Below are positions 56,819-64,000 of a stretch of 64,000 nt of DNA, in pieces. Numbering within the stretch: the stretch's first letter is position 1; each line of letters starts with the position of its first letter. Under the pieces are notes generated by a model. The model made no database searches. It was not told the origin of the DNA and worked only from the letters and a program-made list of their open reading frames with translations. The DNA lies in NCBI GenBank assembly GCA_016213845.1, contig JACQZN010000011.1, positions 1 to 64,000 on the forward strand, written 5' to 3'. A program made the translations under genes and the position numbers. Source of the DNA: Candidatus Wallbacteria bacterium. Its GTDB lineage: Bacteria > Muiribacteriota > UBA6191 > JACPRK01.

Positions 56819-59800
56819 ATGGTGCGAAAAGTCACGCAGTCGATTCCGGCAAAGTTCCTGGCTGTCCTCTCGCTCGTCGCCTGGCTCGCCTTGCCGCCCG
56901 CGGCCCTTGCGGGGGGCGACCATGCCCACGCCGCGGGAGAGCCCTGTCACCACGACTCCCGGGAGAACCATGCGCCGGCCATCACGGCCTGGGGGCCGGC
57001 GACGGCCAACGCGGGCAGCACCGTGACTCTCTCCAGCTGCCCCTTCGACCCCGACGGGGACTCGCTCACCCTCGTCTGGAAGGTGACCGACGCCGCGACG
57101 GGCAGGGTGCTGGGCTGCATCGGCACCGGCCCCAGCGTCCGCTGGCATGCGCGATACGCGGGCAGCTTCGTCTTCTCGGTCACAGCCCGCGACCCGGGCG
57201 GCCTCGAGGCCCGCGCCGAGACCTCGCTTGGGGTCAACGCGGTCCCACGCGTCGCCATCACCGGGCCACGCGGCGGCGCGCCCGGAAGCACCGTGACCCT
57301 GCAGGCCGCGGGCAGCGACGCCGACGGCGATGCCGTGACTTACGCGTGGGCGCTGGTCGGCGGGACCGGCCCGGCGTTCCCGGTCGGGGACGCGACCGGC
57401 TCGAGCTTCGCGTTCACGCTGCCGGCAGCCGGCTCCTACGTCCTGGCGGTCATTGCCCGAGACGGGCGCGGAGGTGCCGCAAGCGCGCAGTACACGGTGA
57501 TCGGCAACACGCCCCCGTCGGCCGCGGCCGGTCCGGACCAGGTCGTTCTGGCCAAGCGGCCCGCCGTGCTTCCGGGCTGCGCCTACGATGCCGACGGAGA
57601 CCGGCTCTCCGTCCTCTGGTCCCGACACCCGACCGACCCGGGCGACGGCCCGGCAGTGACGATCCGTAGCCCCCGCTGCCCGACGGCCCAGTTCACGCCG
57701 CCGGTTCCGGGTACCTACAACTTCGAGTTCCTCGTGACCGACATGCATGGCGCGACCGCCGCCGCCACGGCCCGGATCACGGCCATCGCCGCCGAGAACC
57801 GCCCGCCCGTCGTAACCGTGACGCCGCCGGCCTGCGCCACCGCGGGCGAGTGGCTCCCGCTCAGGGCCAGCGCGTCGGATCCCGACCGGGACCCTGTCAG
57901 CTACCGATGGACGGTGCCGGCCGGCGTCACGGTGAGGAACCCCCGCTCTGCCACGCCTCTCGTGCTGGCCGCCAACGCGGGCACCTACTCGATCGAGGTC
58001 GTCGCCGAGGACGGCCAGGGAGGCTCGGCAAGGGCGGGGCTGGAAGCCACGTTCGGCCCGAAGCTGCAGGTGGCGATTTCGGGCCCGTCAGAGACTTTCT
58101 GCCACACGCCTATCCAGCTCGCCTCCGAGCTCACCGGCGACACAGGCAGCGGCGTGGAGTACCGCTGGTGCCGGGTCGGCGGTAGCCAGGCCGCCGTCTC
58201 GATGGACGGGGTCGAGTCGCCCGCGCTCTGGTTCAAGGCGAGCCAGCCCGGTACCTACGTCGTCGAGCTGAAGGTGACGAACGCGGCCTGCGGCAAGGGG
58301 ACGGCTCGGTTCTCCATCCGCGTGCTCGACACCTCGGTGAAGGCGCGCGCTAGCCTGGGCGTCACCGCGGCGGTACCGATGACGGTGACCAGCTTCACGT
58401 TGACAAACAGTTCCATGGTCGAGACGCTGACGTCGACCTCGCCCTCGCCGGTGGCGAGCTTCGTGGTCACGGTGACGGAAGGCCGTACGGTGAGGCTCCT
58501 CGACCTCGACGCCCAGCTCACGCTGGTCAACAAGGGGACGACGGGGATGCCGGTGACGGCGGTAGCGATGGTGGTCCGCTACCGCTCTACCGAGTGCGGG
58601 TGGCTCGAGGCCGGGCCAGCCATCCTTGGGGACGCCGGCGCGTTGCGCTCGCACCTGCCGCCCAACCCGCAAGGCTCGCTCCAGATGTTCGACACCGCCG
58701 GCAATCCGATCCCGGGCGAAGGTCTGCCCGCACTTGCTGCCGGCTCGACCTCCACGTTCCGGTTGCGCGGCCGCTTCGACATGACCTGTCTGGGGCTCGA
58801 CGCCCGCACGCCGGTGACGGTGAAGGTCTGGACGGTCTTCCCCGAGGACTCGCGGCGCTGCACGTGCGGCAGCGAGCAGCACCGCCACGGCATGCGCTCG
58901 GTCTACGCCATCCAGCACTGTGTTCACCTCTGCAACCCGGTGCGAGTGAACGAGAAGGTCACCCTGACGGATTCTCTGACGCACCTTCCGGACGCGGCGT
59001 TCGTCGGCCCGCTCACGCTCGCCGTGAAGGGCCGCACTGCCGACGGCGTGGAAGTGACGGGCACCATCGGCGCCGACTCGATGTTCCAGCAGACGCTCTG
59101 CGCGACTGGCCGAGCCGGCGCCCGGTCCGTGTTCACGGCCGCGGGGCCGGTCGCCTTCGTGGCAGGTCGATGCGGCAGCACCGCAGCCGCCACGACAGCG
59201 TCGCTGGCGGGCACGGTGAGCTCGGAGGCGGCCGCGCAGAATCTGCACGGCAGCCCGGCCTCGTCGAGCATCGGCCTCATGGCGCTCGACTGCCAGCCTG
59301 CGCCGGTTGCCGCGGGCGACTTCGTGACCTACACGCAAGGCGGCTGGGGCACGGTGCCGCGCGGGCAGAACCCGGGGACGATTCGCGAAGCAGGCTTCCC
59401 GACCGTCTTCCCGGCGGGCCTCGCGATGGGAGGCATCCACCAGGTCATCCTGACGAGCTCCCAGACCGTCGAGCGGTTCCTGCCGCAGGGCGGCCCGCCC
59501 AGTGCCTTCACGACAAGCGCCATCGATCCGCAGTCGACCGCGGCGGGGGTGCTGGGCGGGCAGCTCGCTGCGGCCTCGCTCAACGTCGCGTACTCGGCGG
59601 CGGGCCGGCTGGCGCAGCGTGATCCCTCCCCCCTCGGAGCGCTCATGGTAGCGACCGGTCCGTTTGCGGGGACGACGGTCTCGGCGCTGGTGGCCATGGC
59701 CAACCGCGCCGTCGGCGGCGACCCGGCGGCGCTGCCGGCCGGAACGACGCTTTCGGACCTGAACGATGCGTTGACTCGCGTCAACGAGTGTTTCGACAAC

Positions 59801-59836
59801 GGTGCCATCAGCACGGGCTTCCTGCGGAGGCCTTGA
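56819..59836 (+). CDS. Large secreted protein with PKD-type domains
   Basis: The 1005-aa protein begins with a long signal peptide ending AALA-GG (about residue 31) and a His-rich start (GGDHAHAAGEPCHH). About five PKD/Ig-like domains of 85-95 residues follow to residue 510; each has a DxDGDxLxxxW-type strand. After a beta-rich middle with several Cys comes a distinct C-terminal region from TYTQGGWGTVPRGQNPG (near 840) to LNDALTRVNECFDNG, a pattern I have seen at the end of other secreted repeat proteins. It is likely a cell-surface or matrix protein. A strong AAGGAGG precedes the ATG at 56819. No sorting tail is visible. Confidence 0.75.
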   Translation: MVRKVTQSIPAKFLAVLSLVAWLALPPAALAGGDHAHAAGEPCHHDSRENHAPAITAWGPATANAGSTVTLSSCPFDPDGDSLTLVWKVTDAATGRVLGCIGTGPSVRWHARYAGSFVFSVTARDPGGLEARAETSLGVNAVPRVAITGPRGGAPGSTVTLQAAGSDADGDAVTYAWALVGGTGPAFPVGDATGSSFAFTLPAAGSYVLAVIARDGRGGAASAQYTVIGNTPPSAAAGPDQVVLAKRPAVLPGCAYDADGDRLSVLWSRHPTDPGDGPAVTIRSPRCPTAQFTPPVPGTYNFEFLVTDMHGATAAATARITAIAAENRPPVVTVTPPACATAGEWLPLRASASDPDRDPVSYRWTVPAGVTVRNPRSATPLVLAANAGTYSIEVVAEDGQGGSARAGLEATFGPKLQVAISGPSETFCHTPIQLASELTGDTGSGVEYRWCRVGGSQAAVSMDGVESPALWFKASQPGTYVVELKVTNAACGKGTARFSIRVLDTSVKARASLGVTAAVPMTVTSFTLTNSSMVETLTSTSPSPVASFVVTVTEGRTVRLLDLDAQLTLVNKGTTGMPVTAVAMVVRYRSTECGWLEAGPAILGDAGALRSHLPPNPQGSLQMFDTAGNPIPGEGLPALAAGSTSTFRLRGRFDMTCLGLDARTPVTVKVWTVFPEDSRRCTCGSEQHRHGMRSVYAIQHCVHLCNPVRVNEKVTLTDSLTHLPDAAFVGPLTLAVKGRTADGVEVTGTIGADSMFQQTLCATGRAGARSVFTAAGPVAFVAGRCGSTAAATTASLAGTVSSEAAAQNLHGSPASSSIGLMALDCQPAPVAAGDFVTYTQGGWGTVPRGQNPGTIREAGFPTVFPAGLAMGGIHQVILTSSQTVERFLPQGGPPSAFTTSAIDPQSTAAGVLGGQLAAASLNVAYSAAGRLAQRDPSPLGALMVATGPFAGTTVSALVAMANRAVGGDPAALPAGTTLSDLNDALTRVNECFDNGAISTGFLRRP

Positions 59837-59857
59837 AGGAACACCCAGGCGGACAGA

Positions 59858-59893
59858 GGGCCCGCGCTCCGAGCTAGTCTCGAGCGCGGGCCC
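59858..59893. terminator. Palindromic bidirectional terminator between two convergent genes
   Basis: A perfect 12-bp stem (GGGCCCGCGCTC with GAGCGCGGGCCC) surrounds a 12-base loop that holds the stop codon of the minus-strand gene. No U-run follows on either side. Its place between two convergent ends supports a terminator or RNA-end-protecting role. Confidence 0.6.
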
Positions 59894-62800
59894 GGCGGCG
59901 CCGCTCCACCAAGGCGAGCGGGAAGAGGAGCGCCAGGAGGTCCAACCACGCCGCAGCCCCTGAGGCCGCCGCCAGCCGGCATCCGCCGCCGCCGCCCTCG
60001 CCGGCTTCGCCGGTGGCGCCGCCGACGCTCGGCGAGGTCGCCAGCACCCGAGCGGTGACACCCGGGCCGCCGACCAGGCTGATGTTGACAGCGACTATCC
60101 CAGAAGCGCCGAACACGAGGTCCGTCGGACCCTGGGTGGAGAGCTGCAGCGTGTAGGTGCGAAGGACCTGGGCGGGCGTCGTGCGCACGCCGGAGGCGTC
60201 TACGACCTCCAGGGTCACCACGGCGCCGTCGGCGGTCCCGGCGGGCAGGCTCACGCCCGCCAGCGTGGTCGAGCCGTCCGCCGCCAGCGTGCCGGGCGCG
60301 GTGCCGAGCGGCGTGTCGCCGATGAACAGCCTGACCTGCTGTCCGGCGGTCCCCTGCTGCGTTACGACCAGATAGAGCGGTTCACTCCGATCGCCTGGCG
60401 GCGTCGCGTCGACCGTGAGCTCGAAGATGTACTCGATCGGCGCCACCGACACCATTTCGGGGGCGGTGAACTCGGTGCGCACCGCGAACGGGTTCGAGAT
60501 GACGCCGCGCGGGCCGGTGATCTGGCGCCAGGCGTAGGTGACGGCGACGGCGCGCCCCAGATCGCGGACCAGCCGCGAAGAGCTGCCGTCCAGCACGACG
60601 GTCCTCTCGCCCGCCGTGCCGACGAAAGGCACCGCCACCGGCGTGATCGCAAAGTTGGCCTCGGGGACGCTGCTGTCCTCGGAGTCGACGATGACGCGCA
60701 CGATCTTCCTGAGATAGAGCCCGCTCGGGATGCCCTGATTGTTCCGAAGCGCCACGGTGCACTCGAAGACGTGCACGCGCGACGTCGTCGGTGCGAAGGC
60801 CGTCTGGGACCTGAGAGCGCGCGTGTCCCGCTCTCCTGCATTGCTCAAGAGCACCGGCGGGCCGGCCACCTGCCGCCAGGCGAAGTCGAACCGCTGATTG
60901 CTCGGGTTGCCGTCGAGGTCCGCGGTCAGCGTGACCGTGGTGCCGCGCGAGACCCTGAGCGAACGCACGACACCGACCGTCACTTCGTTGTCGAGGCCGA
61001 TGCCGATGGCAGTCGTGGTCTCGGCCGTGGCACGCAGCGAGAGGCCGGGAAGGACGTCCCTGGCGACGATCACGGTGATGAGCGTGAAGTCGCTCGACCC
61101 GCGCGTGTCGGTCACGGTCAGCCGGAACGTGCGGCTTCCCTCGACGTCGGTGGCGAAAGAGATCGTCGGCGCCATCGGCGACGGCAGGAGCGAGACCGTC
61201 CTTCCGGCCGTCTGCGTCCAGGCGTAACTGAGCCGATCGCCCGCGTCGGAGTCGTTGGAGCGGGAACCGTTCAACACGACTCTGCGGCCCGGTGGCACGG
61301 TCAGATACGGCTGCAGGAAGCTGCGTGAGCGCACGGTGGTCAGGTCCTCGGCCAGGACGACGGCGCGCGGGGCGGTGTTGCCCAGGGCCACGCCGATGGC
61401 GACGCGGTCGGGGACGCTCTCGTAGAAGCCGTTGCGGACGCGGAGCTCGAACTCGTAGCGGCCAGGCAGATCCGGACGGAAGCTCGGGAAGGCGGTCCTG
61501 GCGGCCGCCAGGGTTACCGACGACCCGGCGGGCCGCTCGGCCACGGACCAGTTGTAGGTGAGCGGGAGGCGCTGCGGGTCGCTCGAATCGCGGCCGTCGA
61601 GCTGGATGTAATCCCGAAGCGTGCCGTTGCTCAGCGGGTCGGGGAAGGTCGCGGCGAGCGTGTTGTCGGCGTTGCGGGCCATCGTGTAATCGCGCGAAAG
61701 CCCGGCGTCGGCCGCTGGCAGGCGGGTGATGGGGTCGTACATGGTGACCTCGACTGCGGCGGTCGAGGCGAGCGAGCCCGAGCGTGCAGTCACCTCGAAC
61801 TCGTAGGCGCCCGCGGCCGCCATGGGCGAGCCGGCGTCACCCAGGCGCGCCGTGCCGAAGGTGACTCGGGGCGCCGGTGAGGTAGCGTCATCGAACGTGG
61901 CCAGCAGGCTGCCGCCGCCCGGGGCCGCGCCCAGGTCAGGCGCTCGGACCACGCGCCACTCGTAGGAGACCGGAGTCCGGTTCGCATCGCTCGACTGGGT
62001 GGCATCGAGGCGCACGCTGAGCGTGGTCTCGGCGGTCGTGACGACCCCTGCGCGCGTCAGGACCGCCTGTTGCGGCACACCGGCGTCCGCCGCGGGCGCG
62101 ACGTCATCGACCGTGATCGTGACGACGGCGGAGCCCGTCAGCTCGCGGGCGTCCGTGACGACGAGACGGAAAACGTACTCGCCGGCCACGAAGGCGTCGT
62201 ATCTCAGGGCCGGACCACTGACCGCTGTCGTTGCAGCCCCGGCAGGCGCCGAGACGAGCGACCAGTCGTAGGCGGAAATGTCGCCGTCGGCGTCGGTGCT
62301 GCTCGAGCCGACCAGCTCGACCAGGTGAGGGCCGCCGGAGAGCTGCTGCGCAACAATCTTGGCCACGGGAGCGGATGGCAGGAGGCCCGCGGTGAACGCC
62401 TGGACCCTGGCGAAGACGGCGACGGAGCGCTCCGTGCCGTCGCTGGCGGTCAGCTCGAGCACGTAGTCGCCCGCGGCGTCGGGCGTGAAGGAGGTACGCG
62501 GGTCGGTCGAGTTGTTGGTGCCAAGGGAAGCGTCGACGACCAGGCTGCCTTGCGGAACGGCCGTGAAGTGCCATCGGTAGGTGAGAACATCGGAGGCGTC
62601 GGGATCGGTGGCGCTGCCCGTGAGCTCTACCAGTCTTCTTACCTCGGTGAGCACGGACACGGAGGGCACGCTGGCGGCCGGGCGAGTGTTCAGGATGTCG
62701 ACGGCGAAGGTGACGGGCTGGGAGTCCTGGGCGCCATCATTGACGACGAGTTGCAAAGTGTAGCGGCCCTTGACCGTCGACCTGAACAGCGGCCGGACGG

Positions 62801-64000
62801 CTGTGGTCGAGTCGTTGGGGGTGACGCTGCTGACTCCGGCCCCGGCCAGCACGCGCCAGCGGTAGACGAGCGGGACGCTTTCCGGGTCGGCGGAACCCGA
62901 GCCGTCGAGGGCGACGGCGGCCGTGGTGCGGCCGACGAGGTCGCCGGAGACGCGCGCCACGGGCGGATCGTTGACCACGAGAGTCGCCGTGACGTTGCGC
63001 TCGGCAGGCTGGGAGACGGCCGTACCGTCGCTCACGGTCAGGCGCACGTGGTAGGTCCCGGCTACCGACGCCGTGAACGTGGTCGTGAAAGCGGCGGGCG
63101 AGCCGTTCGGCGAGAACGTGGGGGTGAGTGGCCCGCTCACCAGGCTCCAGGTGTAGGAGAGAGTGTCCTCCGGGTTGGGATCGAGCCCTTGGCCCTGCAG
63201 CGTCACGACGGTCCCGGCGGGAACTGTGGAGGGCGCTGTGAAGGCAGCGATGGGCGCGGTGTTGGTTAAGGTGACGGTTGTGGTCGATGCGGCGGAGTCG
63301 ACGAGATCGTCGTTGACGATCAGGCGGACCCGGTAGGTGCCCTTGGCATCAGGTTGGAAGAAGGGCCTCGCCGCGCTTCGTGCGTTGTTCGGCTGAATAC
63401 CGGCGGTGGTGACCCGACTGGCGGCGGGGAGGCTCTCGAAGGTCCACTTGTACGTGAGCAGCGTTGCCGGGTCGGCGTCACTCGAGGAGGAGCCGTCGAG
63501 CCGAGCGAGCGTGGCGGCCGTGGTCGTCTGCGGCGTACCCGCGGCTGCGACCGGACGGGTGTTGGTGACGTTGACGTTGACGGTGATGGCCTCGGAGAGC
63601 ACGGTGCCGTCCTCGACCCGCAGCGTCAGGATGTACTGGCCGGGCACGTCGGGAGTGAAAGTGGTGCGGCCGGCCGCTGTCGTGTCGTTGGGGCGGAGAC
63701 TGCTGGTGCGGACTGCGCTTCCCGAAGGGATCTGGAAGAGCGTCCAGTGATAGATGAGCTGGTCCTCTCCGTTGGGGTCGCTCGAGGCCGTGCCGTCGAC
63801 GGTGACGGTCGAGCGCAGGCTACCGGAAGTGGAGGACGCGGCCACGGTGGGAGGCGAGTTTGAGACGTTGACCGTGGCCGTGTCGACGAGAGAGTCGAGG
63901 ACGCCGTCGTTGACGACCAGCCCGACGACGGTGGAGCCCTTGCGGTCCGGCGTGAATCGAGTGACCGCAGACGAGACCGTGCCGTTCGGGCTGAAGGAGG
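59874..64000 (-). CDS. Giant PKD-repeat surface protein with Gly-Cys sorting tail, 5' end outside window
   Basis: The frame is open to the last base of the window, so the N-terminus is missing; about 1375 residues are seen. Eleven complete PKD-type domains of about 90-110 residues and one partial follow each other, each with a DGSxSxDxxxxxLxYxW core (for example LDGSSSSDADPATLLTYKW). The C-terminus has GGGGGCRLAAASG, a hydrophobic helix (AWLDLLALLFPLALV) and RRRRARARD. This Gly-Cys, helix, Arg-cluster order is that of Synerg-CTERM/MYXO-CTERM-type sorting tails, which suggests anchoring or processing at the envelope. It converges on the other PKD gene; the 37 bases between them hold most of the palindrome. 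Confidence 0.85.
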   Translation of the reverse strand, partial: SFSPNGTVSSAVTRFTPDRKGSTVVGLVVNDGVLDSLVDTATVNVSNSPPTVAASSTSGSLRSTVTVDGTASSDPNGEDQLIYHWTLFQIPSGSAVRTSSLRPNDTTAAGRTTFTPDVPGQYILTLRVEDGTVLSEAITVNVNVTNTRPVAAAGTPQTTTAATLARLDGSSSSDADPATLLTYKWTFESLPAASRVTTAGIQPNNARSAARPFFQPDAKGTYRVRLIVNDDLVDSAASTTTVTLTNTAPIAAFTAPSTVPAGTVVTLQGQGLDPNPEDTLSYTWSLVSGPLTPTFSPNGSPAAFTTTFTASVAGTYHVRLTVSDGTAVSQPAERNVTATLVVNDPPVARVSGDLVGRTTAAVALDGSGSADPESVPLVYRWRVLAGAGVSSVTPNDSTTAVRPLFRSTVKGRYTLQLVVNDGAQDSQPVTFAVDILNTRPAASVPSVSVLTEVRRLVELTGSATDPDASDVLTYRWHFTAVPQGSLVVDASLGTNNSTDPRTSFTPDAAGDYVLELTASDGTERSVAVFARVQAFTAGLLPSAPVAKIVAQQLSGGPHLVELVGSSSTDADGDISAYDWSLVSAPAGAATTAVSGPALRYDAFVAGEYVFRLVVTDARELTGSAVVTITVDDVAPAADAGVPQQAVLTRAGVVTTAETTLSVRLDATQSSDANRTPVSYEWRVVRAPDLGAAPGGGSLLATFDDATSPAPRVTFGTARLGDAGSPMAAAGAYEFEVTARSGSLASTAAVEVTMYDPITRLPAADAGLSRDYTMARNADNTLAATFPDPLSNGTLRDYIQLDGRDSSDPQRLPLTYNWSVAERPAGSSVTLAAARTAFPSFRPDLPGRYEFELRVRNGFYESVPDRVAIGVALGNTAPRAVVLAEDLTTVRSRSFLQPYLTVPPGRRVVLNGSRSNDSDAGDRLSYAWTQTAGRTVSLLPSPMAPTISFATDVEGSRTFRLTVTDTRGSSDFTLITVIVARDVLPGLSLRATAETTTAIGIGLDNEVTVGVVRSLRVSRGTTVTLTADLDGNPSNQRFDFAWRQVAGPPVLLSNAGERDTRALRSQTAFAPTTSRVHVFECTVALRNNQGIPSGLYLRKIVRVIVDSEDSSVPEANFAITPVAVPFVGTAGERTVVLDGSSSRLVRDLGRAVAVTYAWRQITGPRGVISNPFAVRTEFTAPEMVSVAPIEYIFELTVDATPPGDRSEPLYLVVTQQGTAGQQVRLFIGDTPLGTAPGTLAADGSTTLAGVSLPAGTADGAVVTLEVVDASGVRTTPAQVLRTYTLQLSTQGPTDLVFGASGIVAVNISLVGGPGVTARVLATSPSVGGATGEAGEGGGGGCRLAAASGAAAWLDLLALLFPLALVERRRRARARD

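Overview
The window is GC-rich bacterial chromosome, almost completely coding. I see no rRNA, CRISPR array, transposase or phage gene. The organism looks Gram-negative: it encodes POTRA domains, periplasmic signal-peptide proteins, a MenG/UbiE quinone methyltransferase, an endonuclease-type MutL, a Ser/Thr kinase, a REC-REC-PAS histidine kinase and PKD-repeat surface proteins with a Gly-Cys sorting tail. This suggests a Myxococcota-, Acidobacteriota- or Planctomycetota-like lineage or a related uncultured phylum. I cannot place it more precisely from sequence alone.

Layout. 1-9.6 kb: the 3' part of a YfhO-like membrane protein, an RNB-family exoribonuclease (minus strand), uvrA, a POTRA-only envelope protein, a small secreted protein and a SAM methyltransferase. 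9.6-17.5 kb: a complete F-type ATP synthase operon (two small AtpZ/AtpI-like membrane proteins, then atpB-E-F-H-A-G-D-C) behind a good sigma70-like promoter. 17.8-28.4 kb: an 11-subunit complex I operon in the order nuoI-J-K-L-M-N-A-B-C-D-H. This is a circular permutation of the usual A...N order, and the NADH module nuoEFG is absent here. 28.4-35.2 kb: a large secreted pseudo-hydrolase, gltX-glnS in tandem, tRNA-Glu(CUC) and a small hypothetical gene. 35.3-42.5 kb: a histidine kinase, menG, a pentapeptide-repeat protein and a fused membrane/spermidine-synthase-like protein. 42.6-48.6 kb, minus strand: a small secreted coiled-coil protein, then an overlapping three-gene operon made of a PqqD + inactive-M50 + tandem cyclic-nucleotide-binding membrane protein, a proline-rich TPR-like membrane protein and a family-4 uracil-DNA glycosylase. 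48.7-56.6 kb: a presenilin-like nine-helix membrane protein, a Ser/Thr kinase with tsaD, and mutL-miaA followed by a GT2 glycosyltransferase. 56.8-64 kb: two convergent giant PKD-domain surface proteins separated by a palindromic terminator, the second running off the window.

How the parts fit: the centre is a bioenergetic island in which complex I pumps ions and the ATP synthase beside it uses the gradient. The c-subunit carries a Gln/Glu-Ser pattern like that of Na+-binding rings, so the coupling ion is an open question. MenG fits a menaquinone-type acceptor for complex I. The flanks are housekeeping genes (DNA repair, tRNA charging and modification) mixed with envelope and signalling genes.

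The least explained items are the presenilin-like protein, the PqqD/pseudo-M50/CNB operon, a family of heptanucleotide tandem repeats that begin at stop codons, and two copies of a palindrome with a GGGACACACGAC core.
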